Below are positions 1-9,110 of a stretch of 64,000 nucleotides of DNA, piece by piece (within the stretch, counting starts at the first letter, position 1; each line of letters begins with the position of its first letter). Under the pieces are notes generated by a model. That model was not told the origin of the DNA and made no database searches. It saw nothing but the letters and a program-made list of their open reading frames with translations. A program made the position numbers and the translations under genes. Origin of the DNA: Bacteroidota bacterium (lineage in GTDB: Bacteria; Bacteroidota; Ignavibacteria; Kryptoniales; JAKASW01); the NCBI GenBank assembly GCA_021789975.1, contig JAJYIT010000019.1, positions 1-64,000 of the forward strand, in the 5' to 3' direction.

Positions 1-86
1 CGGTAATAAAAACCGCGTACAATGCCCCAAAGCCAGCCAAAAATCCCTTGGCTTGGAATATAGGTGAAGGCTCGCTCATTCGTCAT
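1..86 (-). CDS. Start of an unidentified small protein, cut by the window edge
   Basis: A reading frame opens with ATG at 86 and runs off the left edge after 28 codons. The visible N-terminus is MTNERAFTYIPSQGIFGWLW, followed by further hydrophobic and aromatic residues, so a membrane segment may begin near residue 14. Its ATG overlaps the stop codon of the next gene upstream (83-256) in the arrangement ATGA, which suggests translational coupling. I recognise no family and cannot judge the full length. Confidence 0.35.
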   Translation of the reverse strand, partial: MTNERAFTYIPSQGIFGWLWGIVRGFYY

Positions 87-256
87 ATTAATTCATCCCA
101 AGTTAATGTGCAAATGCGATAAGCACGATAATTAATTATAAGATGCTCATCAGGTTTGCCATTCTTATCACATGAAGCTTTGATGGCCTCTCTAAGAATG
201 TCATCCCTCTGCTTCTGCTGGTGGTTTCTCATCACCCTCTCTTCAAAATCGATCAT
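83..256 (-). CDS. Hypothetical 57-residue protein
   Basis: An ATG at 256 opens a 57-codon frame ending in TGA at 83-85. The product is charged and probably soluble: it starts MIDFEERVMRNHQQKQRDDI, looks helical in its first half, and ends in a short segment rich in Tyr, Cys and Trp. A purine-rich AAAGGGA lies about 8 bases before the ATG. The stop codon overlaps the start of the frame at 86-1. That overlap and the direction shared with all other genes here are the only reasons to believe it is real. I do not recognise a family. Confidence 0.35.
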   Translation of the reverse strand: MIDFEERVMRNHQQKQRDDILREAIKASCDKNGKPDEHLIINYRAYRICTLTWDELI

Positions 257-534
257 TGCTCAATCCCTTTGATCTTCTGAGTGTGTCACTACTTGGTTCT
301 TTTAATCAGTCCAACGGTGAGAGAGTATCCCAGGTTCCACCAATTCCCGGTCCGATGATTCACATCACACGCCGCTCATTGTGCCATCAAACCATTGCCA
401 TCATTATTGCGACTCTTCAACTCGTGAGCTGAGTACACCCAATTGGGGAGTGGCATGCAAGACCACCGCGTGTCTGCGAGGCATGATTCATGATTCCGCT
501 GGAGATCCGGCTGGAAGGCCCGTGCAGAAAAGAG

Positions 535-645
535 AACCGCTGAGACGCTAAGGCGCAAGGTTGAAGACTGATTCGCTTATTGCATCTGCGCTGTTGCGTC
601 TCTGCCGGCAGGCAGGTTCGCGGTGAGACCCTTTTCGGCCACGCT
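535..645. repeat. Remnant of a dispersed intergenic repeat (tentative)
   Basis: The segment begins with a GAGACGCTAAGGCGCAAGG-type stretch and contains CTGCCGGCAGGCAGG near 601-615. A related arrangement (CGCCAAGACTCCG followed by CCTGCCGGCAAGCAGG) occurs at about 29155-29205. Two copies of such unusual G+C-rich text in non-coding DNA suggest a dispersed repeat family. I cannot define its ends from this window. Confidence 0.3.
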
Positions 646-1034
646 TCCAGGTGCTCCGCGTATTTACCCAAAAGGATGCCCCTCTGAAAAAAATGCGATT
701 GATACTTGGGTGCTGCCACCGAGCCGTTCTGTCTCCCATTGCAGAACCGACTTGCGAATCCGACCCGTGATCAAATTGAATTTGGATTGAAGTTAGGCGT
801 GTTAAGATGAGGTTATTTGGCGGAGTCGACTTTCCCACGCCGCGACTATCTTTAGGGTAGAGGAGAGGTCATTTAGCGCACTTCTTTTCACTCAGACGAA
901 ATCCGCGCAATGGAAAGACGATTATCTAAGTCTTCTGTCGCGTCCCCTGTTAATCAAAATCCAAAAATGAAAACGAGGAATCCATTTTCGCGGGGGCTTG
1001 CTGCTTCGCGACCCCAGGACCAGTCACACAAATA

Positions 1035-1065
1035 GGACGGCTCAACCTAATCAGCTAAACCGTCC
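1035..1065 (-). terminator. Possible terminator of the alpha-glucan block
   Basis: GGACGG at 1035-1040 pairs with CCGTCC at 1060-1065, with one more G-T pair inside. The hairpin lies 14 bases beyond the stop of the last amylase gene. On the minus strand it is followed by TATTTGTGTG, which is T-rich but not a clean T-run, so the call is tentative. Confidence 0.4.
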
Positions 1066-1078
1066 CGGCACATTGTTG

Positions 1079-2455
1079 TCAATGCTGTATCAGAATAACA
1101 TATCCGTAACTCTTCATCGAAAGAGTAAGCGTGTTATTCCTGATTACCAGCGGTCGTCCGTTTAATTCGTTCATCATCCTCGCATGATTAAATCCAGAAA
1201 GAAGCACTTTGACGTTTTTCACCGGTTGCTTAGAGAAATTGAAAACACATATTGCCTTCTTTCCGTCAAGTTGTCTTTCGTAAGCAAGCACGTTTCTGTT
1301 CCTCTCAGCATAGAAAGGCGTGTAATTCCCTCTGACCAGCTCAGGGTTGTTCCGCCTGATCGAATATACTTTCTCGTAGAGCTTTCTGAATCCATTCTTC
1401 ACATTCCAGTCTATCGAGACCTGCTCAAACAGGCTGAGTCGTTTCGGGTTGCCGACTTCATCACCGTTGTAAATAAGCGGGACACCGGGAAAAGTGGCGA
1501 TCAACGCAACTGTCATACTATCTCCGCCAGGTCCGTATCTTTCAATCGACGGCGCATCATATGCATTCTCATCATGGTTAGTGTTGAATCGCAAGCGCAG
1601 TGCACCGATCGGATAAACCGTCTTTTCCCACGCGAGTACGCTATCAATTGAAGTTGCTGGGGATTTCCCTTTAACAATCTGTCCCAGCAAATTATAAATA
1701 TCCCATGAATATGTGAGGTCGAAAGCCTTGAGCTGCAAATCCGGTTTTGCACCTTCGGCGAGCATCATCACCGGTTTAATACTGTCTAGCGCAGCCCGCG
1801 CCTCGTCCCAGAAACTCAGCGGAACAAGTTCCGCAGCGTCGCAGCGGAAGCCGTCGACGCCTATGTCTTTCACCCAGTACTTCAGCATGTTGATCATGTA
1901 TTGACGCAAATGTGGATTGTCATAATTAAGCTGAGCAACGTCCGTCCAATCCGGATTTGGCGGAATGATTTTGCCGGTGCTATCATGTTTGTACCAACTC
2001 GGGTGTTCTTTGATGAGAGGGTTGTCCCACGCCGTGTGATTGAGCACGGCATCCATGATGATATGCATGCCGACGGCATGGACGGCTTTCACTAGTTTCT
2101 TGAAATCCGCAAGTGTACCATATTCCGGGTTTATCGCATAATAGTCCTTGATTGAGTACGGGCTCCCCAATGGTCCCTTCCTATGCAGCTCGCCTATTGG
2201 GTGAACAGGCATGACCCACAACACTGTCACGCCAAGTTTTCTCAGCTCCGGGATCTTTCTTACTATCGAGAGGAGACTCTCATTTTTCGAAAACGATCGC
2301 GGATATACTTCATATATCACCGCGTCCTTCACCCATGCCGGGCTTGGTCTTGCGTGTTCTTTTGAAACGTTCGGAAGACTCTGTGCTAAGACACTGTGAC
2401 GCGACTGACCTGCCAGACAGGCACATAAGATCGCGGCGATAATCCACTTTTTCAT
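1079..2455 (-). CDS. Exported GH13 alpha-amylase without a T9SS tail
   Basis: This 458-residue protein is a glycoside hydrolase family 13 enzyme that should cleave alpha-1,4 bonds in maltodextrins. Conserved region I reads DAVLNHT (about residues 135-141). The nucleophile is probably D206 in DGFRCDAA, the acid/base E234 in MLAEG, and the third acid D295 in NTNHDE. I chose the ATG at 2455, not one 69 bases upstream, because a signal peptide (MKKWIIAAILCACLAGQ) begins there with GGAGA about 9 bases before it. The signal resembles a type I signal more than a lipobox. It has neither the starch-binding N-terminus nor the sorting domain of the two larger amylases nearby, so it probably works in the periplasm on imported oligosaccharides. 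It is the last gene of the block, 65 bases after the sugar transporter. Confidence 0.88.
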   Translation of the reverse strand: MKKWIIAAILCACLAGQSRHSVLAQSLPNVSKEHARPSPAWVKDAVIYEVYPRSFSKNESLLSIVRKIPELRKLGVTVLWVMPVHPIGELHRKGPLGSPYSIKDYYAINPEYGTLADFKKLVKAVHAVGMHIIMDAVLNHTAWDNPLIKEHPSWYKHDSTGKIIPPNPDWTDVAQLNYDNPHLRQYMINMLKYWVKDIGVDGFRCDAAELVPLSFWDEARAALDSIKPVMMLAEGAKPDLQLKAFDLTYSWDIYNLLGQIVKGKSPATSIDSVLAWEKTVYPIGALRLRFNTNHDENAYDAPSIERYGPGGDSMTVALIATFPGVPLIYNGDEVGNPKRLSLFEQVSIDWNVKNGFRKLYEKVYSIRRNNPELVRGNYTPFYAERNRNVLAYERQLDGKKAICVFNFSKQPVKNVKVLLSGFNHARMMNELNGRPLVIRNNTLTLSMKSYGYVILIQH

Positions 2456-2520
2456 ATAAACATTCTCCGATAATTTTCTGCGCTGACGATTGAGTAAAGT
2501 AAACAGCCAATTTTGAACAC

Positions 2521-4038
2521 TCAAGCTTCGAGTTCGTCCACATCATCCACTCTCAACACCAGGAGTGCGGCAACAACCAGCGATGCTCCGCCGAGTAATA
2601 ATGCGTATATCGCCTGGTCTCCGAAAAAGTGTTTGAGGAAGAAACCGAGAATCGCGGCCGCCGTTATTTGAGGGATGACGATAAAGAAATTGAATATGCC
2701 CATATAGACCCCCATCTTCTCCGCCGGAAGCGAACCGGTAAGTATCGCATATGGCATTGCGAGTATCGAAGCCCAGGCAAGTCCGATCCCCAGCTCCGAG
2801 ACGATAAGAAGTTTCGGATCTTTAATGACGTAGAAAGAAAGAAGTCCCGCGGCACCGCACATCAGGCTGATCGCGTGTACACTCTTCCGGCTCGTTTTCC
2901 TGGCGATCCAGACCAGGAGGAACGCCATTATTGCCGCAAACCCGTTGTATACCGCCATCAATACGCCGACCCAATTCGCGCCTTCATTATATAGTGCAGA
3001 TGCAGTATCAGTCGCACCGTAGACGAATTTGGTGACTGCCGGCGTAGTGTAGATCCACATGGCGAACAAAGCAAACCAGGAGAAAAACTGCACATAGGCA
3101 AGCTGTACCATCGTCTTCGGCATGCCGAACAAATCGTTCATAACCACCACCAACCCGCCGGAAGTTCTATTCCGATTTGAAAATATGCCCGCCACAATTT
3201 GCAGCACGCCGAATGCGATTATTCCCCCAAAGAAAACTGAAAGACCGTAGTCGAGACCAATCAAGAGCGCAAACACAAGGAACAGAACTATGCCTGCCAA
3301 AATCCACATTAATCCGCTCCTGAGAAACTTCGATCCGGGAATGCCTTTTTGCACTCCGCCATTTGCGGAACCGTCCGCATTATTAACCTTCGCCTCCGAG
3401 TACTTAATGAGTTCTTCCGGTGGATATTCTTTCGAGCTGAAAACCGTCCACAGAACGGCCAGAAGAAAAACGACGCCGCCTATGTAGAAAGAGAGTTTCA
3501 CGGAATCGGGAATCGCTCCGTCAGGCGCCGTATTAGGCACGCCGAACCATTTAGTCAAGACATACGGGAGTGAGGAAGCCACGACGGCACCCGTTCCGAT
3601 GAAGAAGCTCTGCATCGAAAAACCAATGGTCCTCTGCTCCGACGGAAGCATGTCACCGACGAAAGCCCTGAATGGCTCCATGGATATATTGATCGAAGTG
3701 TCCATAATCCAAAGCATCCCGGCTGCAAACCAAAGGATCGGTGAATTCGGTATAATGAGAAGAGCTGCGGACGCCAGAATCGCACCGGTCAGAAAATACG
3801 GACGTCGCCTTCCAAGCCTTCCCCACGTCTTGTCGCTCATATGACCGATTATGGGCTGGACAATCAGCCCTGTAACTGGTGCCGCTATCCACAGGACGGG
3901 TATCGACTCTATACGCGCTCCGAGTGTCTCGAAGATTCTGCTAACATTTGCATTCTGAAGCGCAAAACCGAACTGAATTCCTAAGAAGCCGAAACTCATG
4001 TTCCAAATTTGCCAGAAGCTCAGACGTGGTTTCTTCAT
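2521..4038 (-). CDS. SLC45-like MFS sugar transporter
   Basis: A 505-residue integral membrane protein of the major facilitator superfamily, with about 12 hydrophobic segments. The N-terminus (SFWQIWNMSFGFLGIQFG) and the loop between segments 2 and 3, DKTWGRLGRRRPYFLTGA, match the GRRRP signature of the glycoside/SLC45-type proton-sugar symporters often found beside maltose and maltodextrin genes in FCB bacteria. The likely task is uptake of maltose or short maltodextrins across the inner membrane. It lies between two GH13 amylase genes: the upstream stop is 36 bases before its ATG and the downstream amylase starts 65 bases after its end. A copy of the AAGTG-N5-CACTT motif sits 27 bases upstream of the ATG. 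Exact substrate is inferred from context only. Confidence 0.85.
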   Translation of the reverse strand: MKKPRLSFWQIWNMSFGFLGIQFGFALQNANVSRIFETLGARIESIPVLWIAAPVTGLIVQPIIGHMSDKTWGRLGRRRPYFLTGAILASAALLIIPNSPILWFAAGMLWIMDTSINISMEPFRAFVGDMLPSEQRTIGFSMQSFFIGTGAVVASSLPYVLTKWFGVPNTAPDGAIPDSVKLSFYIGGVVFLLAVLWTVFSSKEYPPEELIKYSEAKVNNADGSANGGVQKGIPGSKFLRSGLMWILAGIVLFLVFALLIGLDYGLSVFFGGIIAFGVLQIVAGIFSNRNRTSGGLVVVMNDLFGMPKTMVQLAYVQFFSWFALFAMWIYTTPAVTKFVYGATDTASALYNEGANWVGVLMAVYNGFAAIMAFLLVWIARKTSRKSVHAISLMCGAAGLLSFYVIKDPKLLIVSELGIGLAWASILAMPYAILTGSLPAEKMGVYMGIFNFFIVIPQITAAAILGFFLKHFFGDQAIYALLLGGASLVVAALLVLRVDDVDELEA

Positions 4039-4064
4039 GGTACAGGAAGCCTCCTTGAACTTTG

Positions 4065-4080
4065 AAAGTGCGAATCACTT
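4065..4080. promoter_or_regulatory. AAGTG-N5-CACTT motif before the MFS gene
   Basis: AAGTGCGAATCACTT lies here, overlapping the stop codon of the upstream amylase and ending about 27 bases before the transporter ATG. Its arms form an inverted repeat. Close relatives sit before three other genes (9037-9103, 18459-18473, 42770-42834). Its function is unknown; a regulator site is one possibility. Confidence 0.35.
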
Positions 4081-7000
4081 CAACAACAGCATCTTGTTCA
4101 CCGCAACGAAGGAGCCGGAAGATTGAATTCCTCTCGCGGAAAGTCTATAAAAATAGACCCCCGATGCCAGATCGTTTCCGTCGAACACCACTTCGTGATC
4201 TCCTGCATACTCAGTTGATGATACAAGAGTCTTGACTTCTCTTCCCAACACATCATACACCTTAAGCGTGACAAAGCTATTCGCCGGTAACCGATAGTCA
4301 ATGAACGTGGTTGGATTGAAGGGGTTCGGATAATTCTGCGAAAGAGCATAATGAATCGGCAGCGGTGCGCTGCTGCCGGTCCGTATGGCGGTTATAACCG
4401 GATAGGTCATCTTGATGAGCGAATCACTAAGCACGTAAACTGCTGAACCGTAAGGCGGAAGTGTCGCTGAGAAGCCCGCCGCGCCACCTGAGAAAACTAT
4501 CGAAGTCGTCGTATCGTCGTACACATCGTTCAAATAGTATGTTTTGCCGTTCACGACACCACCGGGAAAGACGACGTTTGCTGAGCTACCGTTGGAAGTG
4601 AGAGCTATACTTACCGAGGCTGTCGTGTCGCTGAAATTCTCGAGTGCAATTCCATTTTGGTCCGGGTATGGCCTCGTGTACGCATACACCCACGGATTGC
4701 CGACTGTAAGACGATTGAACTGCTGAGTCGAGAACGCAGGGAACGTCCCGCGTATCCAGGCAAGCTTCTCGTAATGTGGTGTCAGCAGGGCTTTGCCCGG
4801 GCTGTTCCAGTCTATGACCCCGCGTTCCCGCTCCAACTGATTGGAGATGCCGGGTCCGAAGCCGACTTCTTGCCCGGAATACATCTCCGGAATTCCAGGA
4901 ACAGTGAAGACCACGGTCGCCATGGGCATCGTCTTCTGGTACGAGCCGTATTGATATGCGATTCGCTCCTGATCATGGTTTTCCATAAAGCGCATGAAGA
5001 GGGCGTTGGGTCCGGGGACGTATCCCATCGTATCGATGCCAAAGTTAGTTACGTACTTGTTTAAATTGGAAATGCTCGAAGATGTTCCGAAGTTGAAGTT
5101 ATAAATAGCATTCCAGTAGAGATTCCAATCATAGGCAGCATCGAGTCCGCCGCCGTCGTCTGCATAGTCCACTTGCGTTCCGAGTCCTGTTCCTGCGGTT
5201 TCGCCCAGCAGGAAGATATCGGGATTGACATGCTTCAATAATGTTCTAGTCGGAGTCCCCATCTCGTTTTCACCGCCGTTCCCGTTGTTCGCTCTGTCGT
5301 GTGGTCCCCAATATGAGTCGAATCTGTAGCCGTCGACACCCATGTTCTGGACCCACCACGCATAAACACTATCCATGTAAGCTCTGGCATCCGGATCAGC
5401 CCAGTTGTAATTCAAAAGCTGATCGCTGTAACCGTTGTAATATATGAATTTGTCGCTCGTTTCCTCCTCGGGCAAATTCGGTTCGTAGTTCAGATTGGTG
5501 ATCAGATGATGCTGATAGAAATCCCAGTAGAAAGAATATTTCCCGTACTCTCTCGCGTTGACGGCCATCGGGTTGTTGAAACTCGTATGGTTCGGAGTAA
5601 CGTCGAGTATCACTTTCATTCCAAGCGCGTGGGCCGCATCGACAAAGTCCTTGAAGTCGGCATTTGTACCATATTCCGGCGCGACTTTATAAAAGTTTAT
5701 GATATTGTAGCCGGTGTTCGTGCCGTTGTCGATCGGCTGGTTGTTCTGCATGACCGGCATAACCCAGATTATATTGAATCCCATATCGTGGATGTACTGG
5801 AGCTTCGGTATGGCAGCGTCGATCGTTCCCTGTGAAGTAAACGACTTGAAGAAGAGCTCATATATACGACCCATCTTTGCCCATTCCGGATTCGATGCAT
5901 AAGTCGAAAATGAGACCGAGTCATTGCTATAGATCGTGAAATAAGAGCGAGTCGTGTCGCTGTACCCGCTCGAATCGGTGGCAACCAAAGAGAAAATGTA
6001 TTCACCTGGAATTGTCGGTTGTGAAATGGTTATCGACGGTAAATTTGAGCCTTGAACACCAGCAATCGCCGAAGGATTAGCCGAATCAACTCCCCAATCA
6101 AACTTCAATGAAGGTGTCTGAGTTGAATCGGGATCGGTACTCTGTTTAGCAGAAAGAATTATGTTATTGCCACTCTCAGAAAAACTGATAACAGCATTTG
6201 GAGAATGATTTACAAAGTATGTCATCGTGAACGGCGTCGAAGTGATCGTTGAATCAGCGGCGGTCTTCGCAATTGCGACGAAAGTATTCAGTCCCGGCTG
6301 GTATGAAGCATTCAATGAGAAACTCCCGCCGGTCGCCTGAACCGCGGTGGTATCTGCTCCGTTTTGAATTACCTCGACGTTGTGTATCGACGTGTCTTCA
6401 AGGCTGCCGTAAATAGTGATGCCTGTTTTAAGCGTGACATATCCGCCCTGGTTTAGAATTTGAATCGAGCCTGCCTGCACCGTAACGGAAGTAGAATCTG
6501 AGACGAGGTCGCCGTGAAGATTTTTCACTGACAACTTCAGGTTCCTGATACCGTTCTGCAAGATGATCGGTGAAAGGAAACTGAGCTGCTTTGTCGACGG
6601 ATTGTAAGCGGTACCTGGTATTTTGAATGATTCCGCATCCACATCGAGAACAAAACTCGATGTGTCGACTCCGTATTTAGCGGAAGGAAAAACATAGGCG
6701 GAGATGAGCGGCTGCTGTGAATAAACGATTCCGGACGTAACGTTCGGAAGGAAATGGCAGATTGTTGGACTCTTAATATAAAGGATGGAGTTGCTGTTAT
6801 TCTGCGAATTTTGATATGGATTAAGCGGATCCGGTAGCCATGTGCTTCCGTTTTCATTGAACTTGTACTGGTAGGCACCGGGGACTTCACCCGCCGCACC
6901 ACTGTTTGCCTGAGGCGGCCCACCGACTTGAAGCCAGTAGGTTCTGGACCAGATTCCGGTCGAGGGATCTATCGTCATCACAGAAGCCGCGCCAGGCCCG

Positions 7001-7176
7001 GGAGAGATTGTTCCACCGGAGTTTGGTCCCCAGTTGTTAAACTCACCGGGAACATAGACGATCGATGGATTGTCGGTTGGCTTGTAGTAGAAAGTCACAT
7101 CGACGCTGTCCTGAGCGAACAGAGATCCGGTGAAGATGAGAACAACTGAGGTCAAAGACAGAAATATATTCTTCAA
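4075..7176 (-). CDS. T9SS-secreted multidomain GH13 alpha-amylase
   Basis: A 1033-residue cell-surface or secreted amylase. A signal peptide (residues 1-21) is followed by a CBM48/E-set-like glycogen-binding module with the VPGEFNNWG motif (about 25-135), Ig-like modules (about 145-415), a GH13 catalytic domain (about 430-900) and a type IX sorting domain (about 945-1033) opening with YALSQNYPNPFNPTT. The catalytic set is intact: region I DVTPNHT, nucleophile D620 in GYRFD, acid/base E659 in LLGET and D735 in ENHD. It should attack starch or glycogen outside the cell, with export by T9SS and processing of the C-terminal domain. It lies 24 bases downstream of the SGNH-TPR gene, consistent with one transcript. 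Whether it is an endo-amylase or a pullulanase-like enzyme cannot be told from the motifs. Confidence 0.9.
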   Translation of the reverse strand: MKNIFLSLTSVVLIFTGSLFAQDSVDVTFYYKPTDNPSIVYVPGEFNNWGPNSGGTISPGPGAASVMTIDPSTGIWSRTYWLQVGGPPQANSGAAGEVPGAYQYKFNENGSTWLPDPLNPYQNSQNNSNSILYIKSPTICHFLPNVTSGIVYSQQPLISAYVFPSAKYGVDTSSFVLDVDAESFKIPGTAYNPSTKQLSFLSPIILQNGIRNLKLSVKNLHGDLVSDSTSVTVQAGSIQILNQGGYVTLKTGITIYGSLEDTSIHNVEVIQNGADTTAVQATGGSFSLNASYQPGLNTFVAIAKTAADSTITSTPFTMTYFVNHSPNAVISFSESGNNIILSAKQSTDPDSTQTPSLKFDWGVDSANPSAIAGVQGSNLPSITISQPTIPGEYIFSLVATDSSGYSDTTRSYFTIYSNDSVSFSTYASNPEWAKMGRIYELFFKSFTSQGTIDAAIPKLQYIHDMGFNIIWVMPVMQNNQPIDNGTNTGYNIINFYKVAPEYGTNADFKDFVDAAHALGMKVILDVTPNHTSFNNPMAVNAREYGKYSFYWDFYQHHLITNLNYEPNLPEEETSDKFIYYNGYSDQLLNYNWADPDARAYMDSVYAWWVQNMGVDGYRFDSYWGPHDRANNGNGGENEMGTPTRTLLKHVNPDIFLLGETAGTGLGTQVDYADDGGGLDAAYDWNLYWNAIYNFNFGTSSSISNLNKYVTNFGIDTMGYVPGPNALFMRFMENHDQERIAYQYGSYQKTMPMATVVFTVPGIPEMYSGQEVGFGPGISNQLERERGVIDWNSPGKALLTPHYEKLAWIRGTFPAFSTQQFNRLTVGNPWVYAYTRPYPDQNGIALENFSDTTASVSIALTSNGSSANVVFPGGVVNGKTYYLNDVYDDTTTSIVFSGGAAGFSATLPPYGSAVYVLSDSLIKMTYPVITAIRTGSSAPLPIHYALSQNYPNPFNPTTFIDYRLPANSFVTLKVYDVLGREVKTLVSSTEYAGDHEVVFDGNDLASGVYFYRLSARGIQSSGSFVAVNKMLLLK

Positions 7177-7200
7177 GTACTTACTCCATTAATCGGTTCT

Positions 7201-9036
7201 TTATTTTGCCAAAAACAATAGCCTCTTTTTCAAAGCGCTTGCTCCCGGAAAACCCGGATTCAAAGATAATGTAGTGCTGACTGCTTCGAGCGCTTTTTCA
7301 TAATCCTTCTCATAAAGATATGCCCCCGCAAGATTGTACCAAACCTGCGGATCATCCCCGTTGATTTTCAGGCTTGCGAGAAGATGTACTTTAGCAGAAT
7401 CAGGGTTGTGTCTGAAAAGGTCGATGTTGCCGAGCCATTTCTCCGCGAATGCACTTCTGTCAATGTTGTTCCTCTTTGTAAGATAATAACAAGCAGTATC
7501 GTATTCTTTGTCGTGTATAAGCACACTCGCGGCATAGTCATAGTACTCGGTCGAAATCGGATATTGGCTGATTAGGACATTCATCACTCGAATGAACGCA
7601 TCGGTGTTCCCCTCATTAGCATACCATTCGGCCGCATCTTTCTGAACGGCTAACCAGTTCAGTTTGTCCAACACCAGGTCGTATGCGAGTGAATCAATAT
7701 GATTCCTCGGCGAAAGGAGCTGGTACACGGGAATTCTATCTGCATCTTCGATATACGGCCAGTCATCCTTTAGCACTTTGATCCGGTATTCGGCGATCAC
7801 ACTGTCGAGTCCCGAGAAAGGAAAATCGGCGACTGTTATGCTATCTTGCTGATGATTTGTGAGATCGAGAGGGCTTGTTTTCGGAAGCAACGCGGCACGC
7901 TCCATCTCGTCGTAGTATAAGCGTCCGATAATTTCGTATCCCTGCAAAGTTGGATGGAGATGATCTGTCATAAGGTTGTTACCGACAATGCCGTCCGGGC
8001 TGAGCGCATCGAACGCTGAATCAACGTTGACCACCGGATCGTCAAATTTCCTGCCGAGTGAATCTATGACGACGTTTAACTCGCTCGGCGCTCTAAACCT
8101 CAACGCATCGAGGTCTTTCGCAAACCTGAAAAGAGAATCCGCGGCGTGGAACTCATGTTCCCTCAATGCATTCTCTGCCATGACGAAAACGGAATCAGCA
8201 GGCGGGAACCTTTTCTGGTTGATCGAGACGAACGGATATTGGTCCTTCAAATTGCATGCAAGGGTTCCTAAAACGACAGGGACGCGGGCTTTCTTGGCCA
8301 TTCTCAGAATGTCCGTCATGTTTCCCTGAAATTGCCTGATCCCCTCCCAGTAAACCTTGGAGTCAAGGCCGATATACTGGTCGCGAGCCATGCGCGACAT
8401 CAACGTACCGGTTGGTTGAGCTTTTTTTCCGAACATGCTGGAGACTTCTTCAATCAGGTTTCGCAACAGTTGGAAAGTTCTGAACTGCTCCAGATAAATG
8501 ACCAGGTTGACCACGGTGCGGGACGTTCCGAAAGATTCCATCGACCCTACGCCTAGAGCGCCGTAATATTCGTTGTTGCCTGCATAAATCATGATCATGT
8601 CGGGTTTTTCTTTCAGTATTCCCGGCATCATGTCGCGCATCGCGTAGCTGTTTATGGCCGTCATGGCACAGTTGATCATTTCGATTTTTGAATCCGGATA
8701 TTCGAGGCTTAGCCGCTGCTTCAGATATCTGGAGAAAGAGCCGTTCGGAAGGTATGGATAACCTGCTGCAGCACTCTCTCCGAGCACAAACACCCTGAAC
8801 GCATTCGGCTTCTTCACTTTGTCGAAAATATCCACATCCGAATATGGGACATTCTGAATATCGTAGAAATATTTGTGCGCGATGTCGGTGTTCAGCACAA
8901 GGATTCCCTTTGCAGGGCTCACCCACTGTTTGAAGTTGTACCCGTAATTGAAAATCCGGAGCCCGACTTCGAGAAGGACGAAGAAGAGTACAGGAACAAG
9001 GATGGTGACGAGATAGAAAGAGATTCTCTTTTTCAT
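7201..9036 (-). CDS. Membrane-anchored SGNH hydrolase-like protein with TPR tail
   Basis: A 611-residue protein with an N-terminal hydrophobic anchor (residues 7-30) that has no obvious cleavage site. The SGNH/GDSL esterase fold is shown by block I VLGESAAAGY with Ser88 (GES instead of GDS), block III YAGNNEYYG, and block V DHLHPTLQGYE near residue 360. The last 150 residues form TPR-like repeats (for example VWYNLAGAYLYEKDYEKALE). Enzymes of this fold remove or transfer acyl groups on glycans and lipids. Its place between two secreted amylase genes suggests deacylation of a glycan or a task in surface assembly, but no direct evidence fixes the substrate. One arm of a 15-base inverted repeat abuts its ATG. 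Confidence is high in the fold and low in the role. Confidence 0.8.
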   Translation of the reverse strand: MKKRISFYLVTILVPVLFFVLLEVGLRIFNYGYNFKQWVSPAKGILVLNTDIAHKYFYDIQNVPYSDVDIFDKVKKPNAFRVFVLGESAAAGYPYLPNGSFSRYLKQRLSLEYPDSKIEMINCAMTAINSYAMRDMMPGILKEKPDMIMIYAGNNEYYGALGVGSMESFGTSRTVVNLVIYLEQFRTFQLLRNLIEEVSSMFGKKAQPTGTLMSRMARDQYIGLDSKVYWEGIRQFQGNMTDILRMAKKARVPVVLGTLACNLKDQYPFVSINQKRFPPADSVFVMAENALREHEFHAADSLFRFAKDLDALRFRAPSELNVVIDSLGRKFDDPVVNVDSAFDALSPDGIVGNNLMTDHLHPTLQGYEIIGRLYYDEMERAALLPKTSPLDLTNHQQDSITVADFPFSGLDSVIAEYRIKVLKDDWPYIEDADRIPVYQLLSPRNHIDSLAYDLVLDKLNWLAVQKDAAEWYANEGNTDAFIRVMNVLISQYPISTEYYDYAASVLIHDKEYDTACYYLTKRNNIDRSAFAEKWLGNIDLFRHNPDSAKVHLLASLKINGDDPQVWYNLAGAYLYEKDYEKALEAVSTTLSLNPGFPGASALKKRLLFLAK

Positions 9037-9103
9037 AAAGTGCGACTCACTCCTGCAACATACTTAAGAACTTCTGATCAAATAGACAAGTGAGTCGCAC
9101 TTT
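9037..9103 (-). promoter_or_regulatory. Long inverted repeat between the giant amylase and SGNH genes
   Basis: AAAGTGCGACTCACT (about 9037-9051) pairs perfectly with AGTGAGTCGCACTTT (about 9089-9103) across a 37-base loop. The two arms fill most of the space between the genes; one arm abuts the SGNH ATG and would cover its ribosome-binding site. It could be an RNA hairpin controlling translation or read-through, or two copies of a protein-binding motif in opposite orientation. Confidence 0.5.
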
Positions 9104-9110
9104 GATTCAC

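Larger units (their letters stand above)
257..1078. other. Gene-free stretch of about 820 bases at the left end
   Basis: No frame here has convincing coding character. The frames that are open are rich in Arg, Ser and Trp and have no recognisable motif. The stretch holds a G+C-rich palindromic segment near 595-625 and a hairpin at 1035-1065 that may terminate the amylase transcript. It separates the alpha-glucan block from the small genes at the left edge. Confidence 0.6.

Noticed and set aside
417-838. Two overlapping minus-strand open frames in the left gene-free stretch
   Set aside because: They run through the G+C-rich repeat-like DNA, have Trp/Arg-rich low-quality sequence and no start signals.
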